Origin: Tranzscheliella williamsii
Taxonomy: Eukaryota > Basidiomycota > Ustilaginomycetes > Ustilaginales > Ustilaginaceae
Length of the DNA: 64,000 nt
Assembly (NCBI GenBank): GCA_023212725.1
Contig: JALBYF010000032.1
Location: 124,001-188,000, forward strand
Direction: 5' to 3'
The notes below the pieces were generated by a model. The model made no database searches, had not been told where the DNA came from, and worked only from the letters and a program-made list of their open reading frames with translations. The translations under genes were made by a program, and so were the position numbers. Each line of letters begins with the position of its first letter. Within the stretch, counting starts at the first letter, position 1. Below, piece by piece: positions 29,639-39,740 of the stretch.

Positions 29639-32324
29639 CTTGGCGAGGAAAACAAGCAGGATCGACGAGCTAGCGGCAAATCTGTTTGGCTCGCCGATCA
29701 CGCCAGAGTCGAGTTAGACCGAAGCGTAGTCGTTAGCAAAAATTTTTGAGAGCGAAAGGCTGTGAGGTGCGTGTCAAGGGCAGGACAACGCAAAGGAACC
29801 GCCGCAGCCGGACTTGCTTGGATGACAATGACGAAGGGAGGATGCGCAAGGCGCTGCGATGGCGCCAATGAAGCTGCGAGAGAGGAGTGGAATTGAACAA
29901 TAAGAGCCCAAGCACAAGCTCGGTCTCGACCCGACAACGTGACCTCGATGCGAAACAGCTACCGGCCTTCGGTATAAAAGCTTATGAATGGCGGGCCGAA
30001 GATAGATAGGAACGTGTCGGAGGGGCGATAGCCAGTAGCAGATGAATGAGCTGGAGCGGAAGGCACACCAGTGCGCGATAGGTGCTGATCAGCGGGACAA
30101 GGGGCCAGCACGTTGGGCCAACGTCCCGTCACTGCCGGCTTGCGGCTGTTTCAGCCTAAGCTGCGTATAGTGCCACGATAACACTCTCAGGAGTGTGCTG
30201 GCTACAAATCTCTTTGCGGACCTCGCCGATCAGGATAAGGAGTGTGACAGTGTCGAGATTCGGTTGTGAAAACCGATGTAGGTGTTCGCAGGAGCACGCT
30301 GTTGCGAACAAGGTTGAATCAGGTCGGCCGCAGCTGGGTGAGTGGGCGGTGATAGGCTGGGTTGGAGCAAGGACAAAGAGGAATGGGCGGCGTGGGTAGG
30401 GTATGCGCAACCGATGCGGGCGTCAGAACGGTTGGGGAGCGTCGCCGGCGGTGCTGCAGTAGTCGCACAACGATGCGGTAGATGCGCGATGAGATGAGTT
30501 CTCGGAGCAAAGGCCGGACCGGATGCAGCAGCAGGGCCAAGCAGGAAGAGCGGCAGATCGTGGGGAGGTGAATGGCAAGAAGGAGTAGTGAACGGGAGTA
30601 GCATGCGAAGACACGAGGGAGAGACACCCAACCAAGACGAGGAGGCGAAGGGTGGAAGCGGCAGCAAGGGAAAGCAGAACGTTGAGCGGAGCCGAGACGG
30701 AATCGAGAATGAATGGGGGGAGAATGGCGGATGATGAATATAAGACGGGGCAGCAGAAGGTAGTACACACACACGCATCCACAAGTCCGTCAGACACAGC
30801 GTATTACAGTATGTACAACAGGCTTAAGTGACAAGCTAGAACAGTCAAGTAGTACACACAGCTAGTAGTGAATACTACGTACAAGCTCTGAATCTATTAA
30901 TCGGTCTTGTTCAGGCGAAGATCTCGCGTTACTCATAACTGTACTGAGTACGTTGTCGGTTTGGATTAGACAGGAAATAGCGCACTTCCTGTGCGTCTGG
31001 CATGGTGAAGCTTATTTCAGAGTGCTATAATGCTTCCGCTTGCAGGAAAATACAAATGCAGGGCGCCCATCACTATGAAAACCGCCAAATGCTGGGCTAT
31101 CGTGAATGTGTTCGCGGCGTGCAGCGGTCGCGTTTCTGGTTTCTCGCTCTCCTATCCCCATATTGGTCGGAGGCAGGGGTACAGGCTAAGCACCGCACGA
31201 CCATCAACCGAATTTATACTAGGATGCAGCGCCAGCACCTGCAGCATCGTTCGATCTATAGCTTCGAGCCAAATCTACTTAGCGTCGCGGCAGGCGCATG
31301 GGTCCGCAGAGACGAGGCTCGGGTTCGGGCTCGGGGTCGCTTGTCTGTGGGAGCCTTGGTTGCCGCGTCTGCTTGCTGTGCGTACGCTCGCGGTCACGGT
31401 CGCGGTCGCGCTTGATGAAACACAACTCCGGATCTAGTACGGTGATTGTTCGCAATTCCGACTGCGTTCTTCCCAATTCCGACCTTCGGCTCAAAGTCAA
31501 GTGCCGTATCTCTGCGCTCGTATGTAGACAATTCAGACCGACACCACACATGCGACGGGGGTGGTCATCGTTTGTAGGGGTAGGTTTCTGCGCAAATGAC
31601 GGAAGCGGCACTCGACAAACTATTAGGCGGCTTTGTAAACGTGGGAACGTGACAACGACGCTGCCGTGGTGGTAAATGCGTGTAGCGAGTCCCGCCCGCA
31701 GGTAAGCTGGAACCAGCTCTGATGTCACGGCGGAAACGGCCAGCTCGGCATCCATGGCAGTCGCCGTGGGCAGACGGGTCGGCCTATGCAGGTACCAGGA
31801 TGAAGCCATGTAAACCTCCTCGCAGCCATGAGTCTTCAGCCCACCGGCGCCTTCAACAAGATAGCCAGCCAGACTCGGCTCGAACGCGCGGAGTGTCAAG
31901 CGGAGTTCTCGGAAAGGATAGATTATCGAGCCTTCAGCCAAGATTAGAATTATTCTACGATGGCAACATCGCTCCGCCTGAGACTGTAACTGTGACCGTG
32001 ACTGGGTTTGGAGAGCAAAAGCCGAAGCGTATGGCCAAGCACGTCTGTACTCTTGGCCGGAAAATAATCTCGATGGCTCTCTTTGTTCCTGACGCGAGCG
32101 CAGGCGCATCGTCTCGAGCGGATGCACAGTGGCGTCTTCATTACGGAAGGGCAACATCCGCATGCTGCTTGCTAGTCCTTGTACATCTCCCTGACCTGCA
32201 TCGCACATGTAGCCCAAGCAATGCCATCCATTCGCCATTAACGGCCTGGTCTGCATCCGAGCGATTCCAAGCGCGGTGGCGTGGAGGTAAGCAGTCGAGC
32301 AAGCCGTCGATATCGCATCGGCCC
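29639..32324. other. Long intergenic region between GPA3 and the WDR59-like gene
   Basis: 2.7 kb. The part from 29639 to about 30800 is very C/T-rich on the minus strand and suits a GPA3 promoter and long leader. Around 31300-31420 there are short C/G hexamer-like repeats (GGTCGC, CTCGGG) that create arginine- and proline-rich open frames. The frames at 31279-32256 (minus) and 31722-32798 (plus) lack any domain. No RNA gene is recognised. Confidence 0.45.
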
Positions 32325-35300
32325 TTATGTCTCTTGGAAATGCACTCGTTCCTGCCCCGGTGCACTTGCGGGCAAGTCGCGTCGTGCAGCATCGTTAGTA
32401 AGACGATCGTCGTCGCCGTGGCCCTGGCTGTCGTGCCCGTCTGTGGCGGGGTCGACAAACTGGTAGATCGTGACAAAGTTCCTTGCTCTTTTTTGGTGCT
32501 CCCTCAACCGATTCAGAGCCACGACGGCCGCCGGAGGAGGCAGTGCTCCTCGCAGGTCTGCATGATGCAGGATATTCGCCCATCGCTCCTCGTCTTCCGA
32601 GCCGATGGCTTTGCTCCCATGAGGCCGCCCATGGCCGGGAGTAGACGCGCCGCTGCCGGAATAGAAGGGGGGCTGAGGCCGTCTCTTGAGGGTGTCGCCC
32701 TTGCCAGCATTGAGTCCCGTAGGATCCGGGGGTTCGATGTCGCCAAACACGTCGAAAAAGTCCTTTTTCCGCAGCAGCCGACGCGCAAAGAAGTCTGAGC
32801 TCATCAGCTGCACCACGTCAGAGTCTCGGACGCCGTAGCCTGCCGACGACCCTTTCTCCCTTCCGTCCGGGGTCTGTGAGGATCGTGCCAACGAGGCCAT
32901 CGCGTTGGATAACGCCGTGTACGATCGCAAGAAACGCGACTCCTCCTCGTCCTTGGCAACTTCGTCCTTCCCTTTCAGCGAGGCTTCCTGTCCGGCCGCC
33001 TCAACTTCCTCGCCATGGCGGTTCTCGTTGATGCTGGATACGAACCGAGCTCGCGATTGAGACCGCGACCGAGCCGAGGCAGCGCCGCTTGGTCGAGCTA
33101 CCGACGACGAGCGCGACATGTGCTGCAGACGAGGCGAATCGATCGATGGCGGACTACCGCCAAAGACCACCAATTCGTTGTTGGGCCCAAAACTGGCTCC
33201 CATTCGTCTCGGCTCCATCTTCGTACTGACTGTGGCTTTCGGACGGGCAGTGTGCTTGGAACGGAGTGCGGCCAGCTCCAATCCCGAGTCGCTGCTGCTG
33301 GAAGAGACAGAGCCGCCAGTCCGACTGGTCGTGCCGTCGGCCTCCTCGTGTTCGTCTCCGTCGCCTTCGTCCAGTGACTTGATCGGTTCGCCGATCAAGA
33401 AGCGGGCGCACAGCTCGAGACATGGCCTATTAAACTGTGCCGCCTTGGACGAGAGGCGCAATAGCCCGCGCAGCAGATAGGCCCGTGTCTTGAGGCTGAT
33501 GTTGGCGCTCTTCTCCAGGTCGAATTTGGGCGGCTCTCGAGGATAGCTAGACGGAAACTTGAGCTTGATGCGAAGGAAGGCGGGCTCGTGGTCAGCCCAC
33601 GGTCCGTACAGGGTAAGGACACACATACTTCGCGCCAGCTCGATCTTTTCAAATACGATTCGAGGCAGCTTCCGGTTAATGCTGACGATCTCGTCGCCCA
33701 GCCTTTGCGCCGTTAGCTCTGGCTCGATATCGGTGTCGTCTTCTGTCGAGAGGCCGCCCCGGTTGAAGTGGGTGCTCAGTTTAGAGAGATTGCCTCCTTC
33801 GAGACCGCGGTTGTGCCCCGCTCCAGCTGTCTGCGCGTCATCCGAGGTATGCGTGTCACGGCTCGGGTCCTTCTCCATTCTGACGTTAGCTATCCATTCC
33901 AGCGGATCCACCACGGGCCCAGCAAGCCGACCACGGTCAAGGCGCATCGCAGAACCCACCACCTTGCCTGAGCCCGCTTTCCTTGTGATTGCCTTACTCT
34001 CGTCACCCTTCTTCCTCTGCCTGGCGTTTTTGAGCTTGTTCTTCTGGCCGTTGCGTCGCTCTAGGTCCGACCGTTCTTCCTGAATTGCAAGCGGTCGCCT
34101 AGGAGGCTGTTGCTGCTGCGGACGCGACCTGCCGATCATCGGGCCGCCCCTTACCGCCTGGGGAACCTTGAAGGAAGAGGTGCCGTCGCTGTGTTGCGAT
34201 GCAGCACCACCTTTCGAGCTGTGCTGGGAAGTGGCGAGGCGCGAAGCCGAGTCGCGATCAGCATGTTTCGGCAGCGACCGTCCCAGAGCCTGGTTCGAGA
34301 TCGGCGCAGGCGCCTCCGCCCTGCCCCAGGACCTGGGAAAGCCGTCCACGGGACTGCGTGATAGGGGCTCGAGACCAGCGCCAAGGTTACCGTGACTGGA
34401 ACTGTGGTTGAGGCCTCTCTCGGCCAGGCGGGAGCCGCTGCCAGCAACGCCGCCTCCGAAGCTCGTACTGAATGCTGTCAGCGGGCTTGTCCTTCCATCG
34501 CGCGAAATATTCGGGAAGCCAGAGGCGGACGAACTGTAAGGTGATGTACCCGGAAGTTTCACCCCGCTACCCTTGCCACTCAACAGCGACCGTGTCACCC
34601 TGTCGGGCGGAAGGACTGACGAGGCTGTGATGTTGCTGGCAGAATCGCGGCTCTTGAGGCCCATCTCACTATCGGCTGCCTGGGGCATGGGCGGCGGGTC
34701 ACGGTAGGACATGTCCGGAGCATTGGCTCGCGTCAAGAGGACCCGTATAGGCGCATTGGGCTTGTGGCCGACCTTGCGCATCTGGTCCTCGGTGACAGGC
34801 CACAACCGAAGCGTCTGATCCTTGGACCATGTTATCAGCTGGAACTGACGGTCGTCATGATCCCTGTCCTGGCCGCCCTTGGTCCTGAAAAGGTACTCCT
34901 TGACGATATCCGTGTGGCCTTCAAACGTGGCTTGCGGCCCGTCTGGCTTATCCTTGGCCCACATGCTCAGTGTTGAGTCGCCTCGCTGGGGCAGAGTCAT
35001 GACGCCGTTGCCGAAGGGAAGGTGACGGGCTCGCCACACGGGCGTCTTGGTCTCGATCAGGGACTCTGCCTCGGTGATGAGTTCTCTAGCCCCGATGGCC
35101 GCTTGGGACGAGTCGGAGGACAGATTCCAAAACTTCACTGTCCTGTCCAGCGAGCAGGTGACGAGGCGATCCAGTCCCAGACTGGTGTCTCGGCTCCAAT
35201 CAATGCCATAAATCTTGCTTTCATGCGCCTCGATCGTAGCTAACGGCAGAGAGCCCTTTCTGTCGTCCCAGATCAAGACCTTGTTGTCACAGGTAGAAGC

Positions 35301-36275
35301 CAGTCGATGTTCGCTAGCCCGGTTGAACTTGACCTGCGTCACAGCCGCATTCCAAGCGGAGTAGCCCTGGGCCGGCTTGCGTCGCCCACTGCCATCCGAG
35401 GTTCCGCTCATCCGTAAATCCCAGACCCAAGTCCATGTGTCAATGGAGCTAGAGGCGACGACCTCGGGGTGAAAAGGCGACCAGTTGATGTCGGTGATGG
35501 CACGGGTGTGCGCATGAAGGACGTGCTCGATCGCTGACGATCTCGGCGGTGCCACCATAAATTGGGAAGGCAGCGTCATGGGTGTCTGTGGATAAGGCGA
35601 GCCCGAGAAGTTGTGTCCGAACGCTGCGTTGGTTCCAACGGTGGCGCCGGATTGTAAGCTGTTGTATACGCCATGATAGGCGCTGTTTCGATGGGCGCCA
35701 AATGGCGCGTTGGAGGAGATGACGGGACTCGAGTTGCTGAGGATCGAGCCTCTGTGTAGGAGCCTCGATACAGCGGGCGCTGCCCTTGGATCGCCCGGAC
35801 GGTCGAGATTCCAGATGAGAAGCTTCTGATTGGATGTGCTTGCCACCCAATTGCTGCGCGCTGGATGAGGGGACCACTGGATGTCCACAGCTTCCCAAGT
35901 TGTCATATGGGCAAGGAAGCGTGGCGGCGCGAAGGGGTCTTCCAAATCGATGATAAAAAGCCCTTTCCTGGCGGCCAAAACGACATCTCTATTGGCCGGG
36001 CTGATTGACATGGAGCCTACAGGTTCCATGAAGGAGATCTCACACGATCGGTAAAAGGTGTTTGACGGATGCTTCTGGGACACAGGTTCTTTTGAGGGAG
36101 CCTTGCCGATGGAGATGGGCTCGGACGCAGCGGCATTTGAAGCGCTGCCCGATAGGGCTTGCTGCGCATCTAACCCATCCTGGCCGGCGGGTGGAAGACC
36201 AGGCGCTGCACCAGCCGCGCCTGCCGAGATCTCTGTGGACGGAGCTGGCACATCAGTTTCCGGTTCTGGCAGCAT
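32325..36275 (-). CDS. WD40-RWD protein of the SEA/GATOR2 type (WDR59/Mtc5-like)
   Basis: 1316 residues from the first ATG (36275); a further 10 codons upstream begin with TTG. The N-terminal half is a WD40 propeller: IQWSPHPARSNWVASTSNQKLLIWNL, ITDINWSPFHPEVVASSSIDTWTWVWDLR, GIDWSRDTSLGLDRLVTCSLDRTVKFWNL and QLITWSKDQTLRLWPV (separate repeats). A long disordered Ser-rich linker follows. An RWD domain starts with LGDEIVSINRKLPRIVFEKI and continues with TLYGPWADHEPAFLRIKLKF and YPREPPKFDLE. This order is that of yeast Mtc5/Sea3 and human WDR59, vacuole/lysosome-membrane regulators of TORC1. The C-terminal RING expected there is not found in this frame or clearly downstream. A missed 3' exon is possible. 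Confidence 0.85.
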   Translation of the reverse strand: MLPEPETDVPAPSTEISAGAAGAAPGLPPAGQDGLDAQQALSGSASNAAASEPISIGKAPSKEPVSQKHPSNTFYRSCEISFMEPVGSMSISPANRDVVLAARKGLFIIDLEDPFAPPRFLAHMTTWEAVDIQWSPHPARSNWVASTSNQKLLIWNLDRPGDPRAAPAVSRLLHRGSILSNSSPVISSNAPFGAHRNSAYHGVYNSLQSGATVGTNAAFGHNFSGSPYPQTPMTLPSQFMVAPPRSSAIEHVLHAHTRAITDINWSPFHPEVVASSSIDTWTWVWDLRMSGTSDGSGRRKPAQGYSAWNAAVTQVKFNRASEHRLASTCDNKVLIWDDRKGSLPLATIEAHESKIYGIDWSRDTSLGLDRLVTCSLDRTVKFWNLSSDSSQAAIGARELITEAESLIETKTPVWRARHLPFGNGVMTLPQRGDSTLSMWAKDKPDGPQATFEGHTDIVKEYLFRTKGGQDRDHDDRQFQLITWSKDQTLRLWPVTEDQMRKVGHKPNAPIRVLLTRANAPDMSYRDPPPMPQAADSEMGLKSRDSASNITASSVLPPDRVTRSLLSGKGSGVKLPGTSPYSSSASGFPNISRDGRTSPLTAFSTSFGGGVAGSGSRLAERGLNHSSSHGNLGAGLEPLSRSPVDGFPRSWGRAEAPAPISNQALGRSLPKHADRDSASRLATSQHSSKGGAASQHSDGTSSFKVPQAVRGGPMIGRSRPQQQQPPRRPLAIQEERSDLERRNGQKNKLKNARQRKKGDESKAITRKAGSGKVVGSAMRLDRGRLAGPVVDPLEWIANVRMEKDPSRDTHTSDDAQTAGAGHNRGLEGGNLSKLSTHFNRGGLSTEDDTDIEPELTAQRLGDEIVSINRKLPRIVFEKIELARSMCVLTLYGPWADHEPAFLRIKLKFPSSYPREPPKFDLEKSANISLKTRAYLLRGLLRLSSKAAQFNRPCLELCARFLIGEPIKSLDEGDGDEHEEADGTTSRTGGSVSSSSSDSGLELAALRSKHTARPKATVSTKMEPRRMGASFGPNNELVVFGGSPPSIDSPRLQHMSRSSSVARPSGAASARSRSQSRARFVSSINENRHGEEVEAAGQEASLKGKDEVAKDEEESRFLRSYTALSNAMASLARSSQTPDGREKGSSAGYGVRDSDVVQLMSSDFFARRLLRKKDFFDVFGDIEPPDPTGLNAGKGDTLKRRPQPPFYSGSGASTPGHGRPHGSKAIGSEDEERWANILHHADLRGALPPPAAVVALNRLREHQKRARNFVTIYQFVDPATDGHDSQGHGDDDRLTNDAARRDLPASAPGQERVHFQET

Positions 36276-36865
36276 GGCTTGGCAGTTCCAATTTGCAAGA
36301 GCCAAGTGGATGCGGTCGGAGGGGATACAGGGCCGGCAGAGGGAGAAAGAGCGATTGATATCACCGTGTCCTTATCATTCTTTTCAATGTTGACCCAGAG
36401 CCGCTGAAGTGCGTTGACTGCGTAGATGCGAGCAGCTCAACTCCTGCCACTTGATCAGAGCATGCCTGCAGGGCGGAGCGACGTCAGGCCAGAGGTGGTG
36501 ATGCCGTACAAGATACCTGCTGGTGGTCACAGAGTCTTCAATATAGCTGCATCGAAGAGCAATAGTTGCAGTGTGGGATGTCTGCATCTGCCGTGCCGGC
36601 CAATCTTAGCCACCCCGATCCTGCAGACACCAAGTTTAACACATCGGGATGTGTCTTCACTACCGAGATCCGGAGACAGGACTCACACCAGAAAGCGAGA
36701 ATTGTACCAAAATGGGGAAATTTTTTGGCGAACGGCTGAATGGATTGGGAAAAGAAGGGTAAGTTCGTACATGCTGTTCGCGATAAGCTCCGTTCTGTGC
36801 CTCTCGCTTTCGCTCCTTCCTAGCTGTCAACCTCGGAAGCCTCTCGCTGCTCCGAGACATATACA
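36276..36865. other. Divergent promoter (WDR59-like / PXR1)
   Basis: 590 bp between two divergent starts, so the region is a shared promoter. I see no specific motif. Confidence 0.5.
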
Positions 36866-38269
36866 ATGGGGCTGTCTGGGCCAAAACAGAAGCAGCGGCT
36901 GGTTGGCTCTGCGTCGACCCGAAACACAGCATGGCTCAACGATGCGTCTGCGCCGGGACAGAGGATGCTTGCCCAGATGGGCTGGGCCGCCGGACAAAGC
37001 CTAGGGTCTACGATGCCGGGGCTCACCGAGAATCTCAAAGTAGCGTACAAAATGGACAACAAGGGAATCGGCGCTCAGAGGCATGAGCGAGAGGCCCGCG
37101 CTAGCGGCAAGGATGTCTGGGTAGGTGGTGGAGGAGATCTGGGCAGCCTCTTCGACCGGTTGAACGCTGCCAACGCCGTCACCGCCTCGTCCTCGGCTGC
37201 ACCCTCACCTACCGAGGAGGGATCTTCTAGCGGCTATGAAAAGAAATCATTCAAAAAGGAGAAAGCAGCAAGCCACAAAGACCAGGAGAGCCAAAAGCGA
37301 TCCAAAAAGAAGCGTAAATTAGAGAAAGTCGGCGAAGAGACCTCACCGAGGTCAGATAGCGAAGAGACAGATGACGAGGCAGATGGTAAGGGCAAACCAA
37401 AACGCACAAGCAAAAGCAAATCCTCGAAAAAGGAGGAAAAGCAGCAAAAGAAACGGAAAAAAGCTGAAGTCGTATCTGCCATTGTCAAGGCCGATGCAGA
37501 ACTATTAGGGGATGAGGCAGCCGTCAAGGAAATCAAGAAGGATGTGGTGCAGGGCCGGCCTGTCCGACTCGCACACCGGGCAAAGTTTCTAAGGGCCAAA
37601 CGGATGGTCTCAGCTTCGGACCTGGCCAGCGTCAACGAGATTCTGGGCATCGCATCCACACCATCATCTCCCGCCCCTGGCACTCCCAACGCAGGCTCTG
37701 GGAGCGCGACGCCGTTACCTCCGCCTAAGATCTACCCGGGACCCGGTGGCGCCGAGATCCAGCTGATGGATGTGGATCGACGGCTCGTGCAGGAGGGAAC
37801 GGACGATTCGGATGTCAGCTCGTCGGCTTCTTCATCGGCCGAGGAGGACAGCCGACAAAAGAAAAAAGAAAGGAGTAAGAAGGAAACGAAGCGCAAATCC
37901 TCATCCGACCATGACGAGACTGTCACCAAGGAGAAGAGGGCAAAGAAGGAAAAGAAGGAGAAGAAGGAGAAGAAGGGCAAAAAGGAGAAGAAGGGCAGGA
38001 AGGAGAAGAGCAAGAAAAAGGAGGAGACAGATCCTCGTACTGGAACGGAAGTGGCGGCAGCCTCTAGAGGCTCTCAAGTACTGGTCGGGGCCGAGAAGCT
38101 AGCAGCTGACGAGAGGGAGAAAGCCACGCAGATTGGGATGAACGCGCAGGGTCTCTCCGTGTTTGAGTACCTCAACAGAAAGCTGATGCTGCGCAAAGCA
38201 CAGATTGCTCGTCAGAAGAAGGCCGAGCACGAGGCCATTTTCAGCCGTGCCGCCACGGTCCGAGCCTAG
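36866..38269 (+). CDS. PXR1: PinX1/Pxr1-type G-patch protein
   Basis: 467 residues, ATG at 36866. The N-terminus MGLSGPKQKQRLVGS and STRNTAWLNDASAPGQRMLA is the PinX1 start, running into a G-patch (MGWAAGQSLGSTMPGLTENL, DNKGIGAQ). The rest is very lysine-rich and low in complexity (repeated KKEKKEKKEKKGKKEK-type blocks), with a conserved-looking island HRAKFLRAKRMVSASDLASV and a C-terminal region with GLSVFEYLNRKLMLRKAQIA. Pxr1 works in the nucleolus in pre-rRNA and snoRNA processing and can inhibit telomerase. Length and layout fit fungal homologues. It is divergent from the WDR59-like gene. Confidence 0.92.
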   Translation: MGLSGPKQKQRLVGSASTRNTAWLNDASAPGQRMLAQMGWAAGQSLGSTMPGLTENLKVAYKMDNKGIGAQRHEREARASGKDVWVGGGGDLGSLFDRLNAANAVTASSSAAPSPTEEGSSSGYEKKSFKKEKAASHKDQESQKRSKKKRKLEKVGEETSPRSDSEETDDEADGKGKPKRTSKSKSSKKEEKQQKKRKKAEVVSAIVKADAELLGDEAAVKEIKKDVVQGRPVRLAHRAKFLRAKRMVSASDLASVNEILGIASTPSSPAPGTPNAGSGSATPLPPPKIYPGPGGAEIQLMDVDRRLVQEGTDDSDVSSSASSSAEEDSRQKKKERSKKETKRKSSSDHDETVTKEKRAKKEKKEKKEKKGKKEKKGRKEKSKKKEETDPRTGTEVAAASRGSQVLVGAEKLAADEREKATQIGMNAQGLSVFEYLNRKLMLRKAQIARQKKAEHEAIFSRAATVRA

Positions 38270-38652
38270 CAAGCATGGTCGCCATTACGGTATTACCCCC
38301 GCTAGCCTGGCGTCCGTACGCCAACCTCTGCCTCGCCCGGACGTCATCCCTCGCATTGCATTTTTATCTTCCTCTAGCGTACATACCAACGCAGCATACC
38401 TCTATCGCAGAATACTACTTATCTATCCAAGGATCAGGACTCAGCAGTGAAGAGTGCCTTTCAGCAGTGATGGCGGAGTGGATTTACCCACTGGCGACTT
38501 AACAGGCAGCGATGAAGTTGCGAGTAGATATGTGGAGGTAGCGTATCTGAGGACTGTGACTGTGACTTGAGCCGTCGGACGCTTCTTGCTTATGGCCATC
38601 GCTCATCGTCTTCTCGCCGACTCGAGGTGTGCGCGCGAATTGTGGATCGACA
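38270..38652. other. Intergenic PXR1 3' side / small membrane protein promoter
   Basis: 383 bp. Nothing specific is seen. Confidence 0.4.
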
Positions 38653-39246
38653 ATGCCGGCGCGAGAAGAGCCAGTGGCTAACCACGGAGGTGGTGTGTCT
38701 CCGGAGGGTAGGGGGGTGGCGGCAACACCGCGGGTGATGCTTGGACGGAATGCAGGGAAGCTGGATGAGGCGGAGCATCCTGCGCTGCCGATTGCAGAGG
38801 TAGGTGGGGCGAACCGGGCTGCACAGGTGCGCGGGATCCTGTTTGGGCTCGGGGGTGGCGTTGTGTCTGGTAAGTGGATGCGGCGAGCAGTGCTGGCCGG
38901 CCGGGGCTGACGTGTTTCGCGCCGTACGGCAGCCTTTATCTCGCGGCGTGCGCTGGGCTTGGGCAAGAATGCGAGCTACCTGTCGGGGCTATTGGCAGGC
39001 ACTGGCGTCGCGTACATCACGGCGCGCCAGCAGCTCGAACGCAACCTCGCCCACGTCGAGGCCGCTGAAAAACGCCTCCGCTCCCCCCTCCCACCCCGCC
39101 CCCTCGTCCCCGCTCAGGACAACACCACGGACCTCGACATGCTCAAGTACGACCTCCGCGCTGCCGAAAACTCCCACCACGAAGCCGGCGTCGCCGGCCT
39201 GCACGATTTGCAGGACATGTACGCCTCCACGCGCGGCGACCACTGA
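38653..39246 (+). CDS. Small membrane-associated protein of unknown function
   Basis: Two exons, 38653-38869 and 38933-39246, giving 176 residues. A 63-nt intron (GTAAGT...GGCAG) joins GILFGLGGGVVS to AFISRRALGLGKNASYLSGL, producing two glycine-rich hydrophobic segments (about residues 60-77 and 85-110) that look like a membrane hairpin. The C-terminal half is charged and probably helical (ARQQLERNLAHVEAAEKRLR, DMLKYDLRAAENSHHEAGV). The first ATG is at 38653; an earlier in-frame GTG is not used. I do not recognise the family. A mitochondrial or ER membrane place is a guess from the hydrophobic segments. Confidence 0.7.
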
Positions 39247-39662
39247 CTCCAACACGCAGCCGTCCTCCGCTCCGCGCACTTCAAACACTCGCCATCGCTG
39301 CCATCAGTCCGCTGCCCTCACCAGCGATCCGCCTGCTCGGCTGTATAGAGCTGTACATCCTGTCCAGTACATCACTACCCTTGCAAGACAGCAGTCCTCA
39401 CCAAGCCAAGCAAAAACCGCGTGACGCTCCTCCCACATAATTATTGTTGCGGCAATGCAAATCTCAAGATAATCAGTCGAAATGGAATCCGGAAATTCAC
39501 ATCCTGGAAAGAATTGCCGCCCCCACCAGCCCGGCGAGAATTCCGAGCAGATTCAAACACGAAAACCCCAAAAACGAAGGAACCGCTCGAGTAGAAAAAG
39601 TTTGCTCACGACGAAGCGGCAAAAGGTTCTCGCCGAGAGGTGGTGATCCGGGCAGCAGTAGA
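39247..39662. other. Spacer between small membrane gene and tRNA-Thr B
   Basis: About 415 bp. In tRNA orientation a T4 run at about 39618 and a T5 run at about 39597 are the nearest possible Pol III terminators. No other signal is seen. Confidence 0.5.
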
Positions 39663-39734
39663 TGCCTCCTAGCCGATTTGAACGACTGACCTTGTCATTA
39701 CTAGTGACACGCTCTACCACTGAGCTAAGGAGGC
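39663..39734 (-). tRNA. tRNA-Thr (anticodon AGU), locus B
   Basis: 72 nt, perfect cloverleaf: acceptor GCCTCCT/AGGAGGC, D arm GCTCAGTGGTAGAGC, anticodon arm TGTCA/CTAGTAA/TGACA (anticodon AGT), T arm AGTCG/TTCAAAT/CGGCT, discriminator A. It differs from locus A at only two positions (4 and 59), but the 3' flanks are unrelated, so these are two loci of one tRNA family. A box TTAGCTCAGTGGT and B box CGTTCAAATC are intact. LINE B begins 6 bp upstream of the tRNA 5' end, head-to-head. Confidence 0.95.
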
Positions 39735-39740
39735 TCGATG
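39730..39740. repeat. Target-site duplication of LINE B, tRNA-proximal copy
   Basis: GAGGCTCGATG; the first five bases are the complement of tRNA positions 1-5. The partner GAGGCCACGATG at 46248-46259 differs by a one-base gap and a substitution, as expected for an older insertion. Confidence 0.75.

Noticed and set aside
29972..29979. TATAAAAG on the plus strand
   Set aside because: A good TATA sequence, but no plus-strand gene follows for several kb.
30230..30797. Overlapping minus-strand frames rich in Ser, Pro and Leu
   Set aside because: Frames in several phases over a C/T-rich stretch, the expected look of the GPA3 leader, not of a protein.
31279..32256. 325-codon minus-strand frame with RDRDRDRER and PEPEPEP
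   Set aside because: Starts at a non-ATG codon, has simple-sequence content and no domain; I also checked it for the missing RING of the WDR59-like protein and found none.
31722..32798. 358-codon plus-strand frame
   Set aside because: Partly antisense to the WDR59-like gene; no recognisable features.
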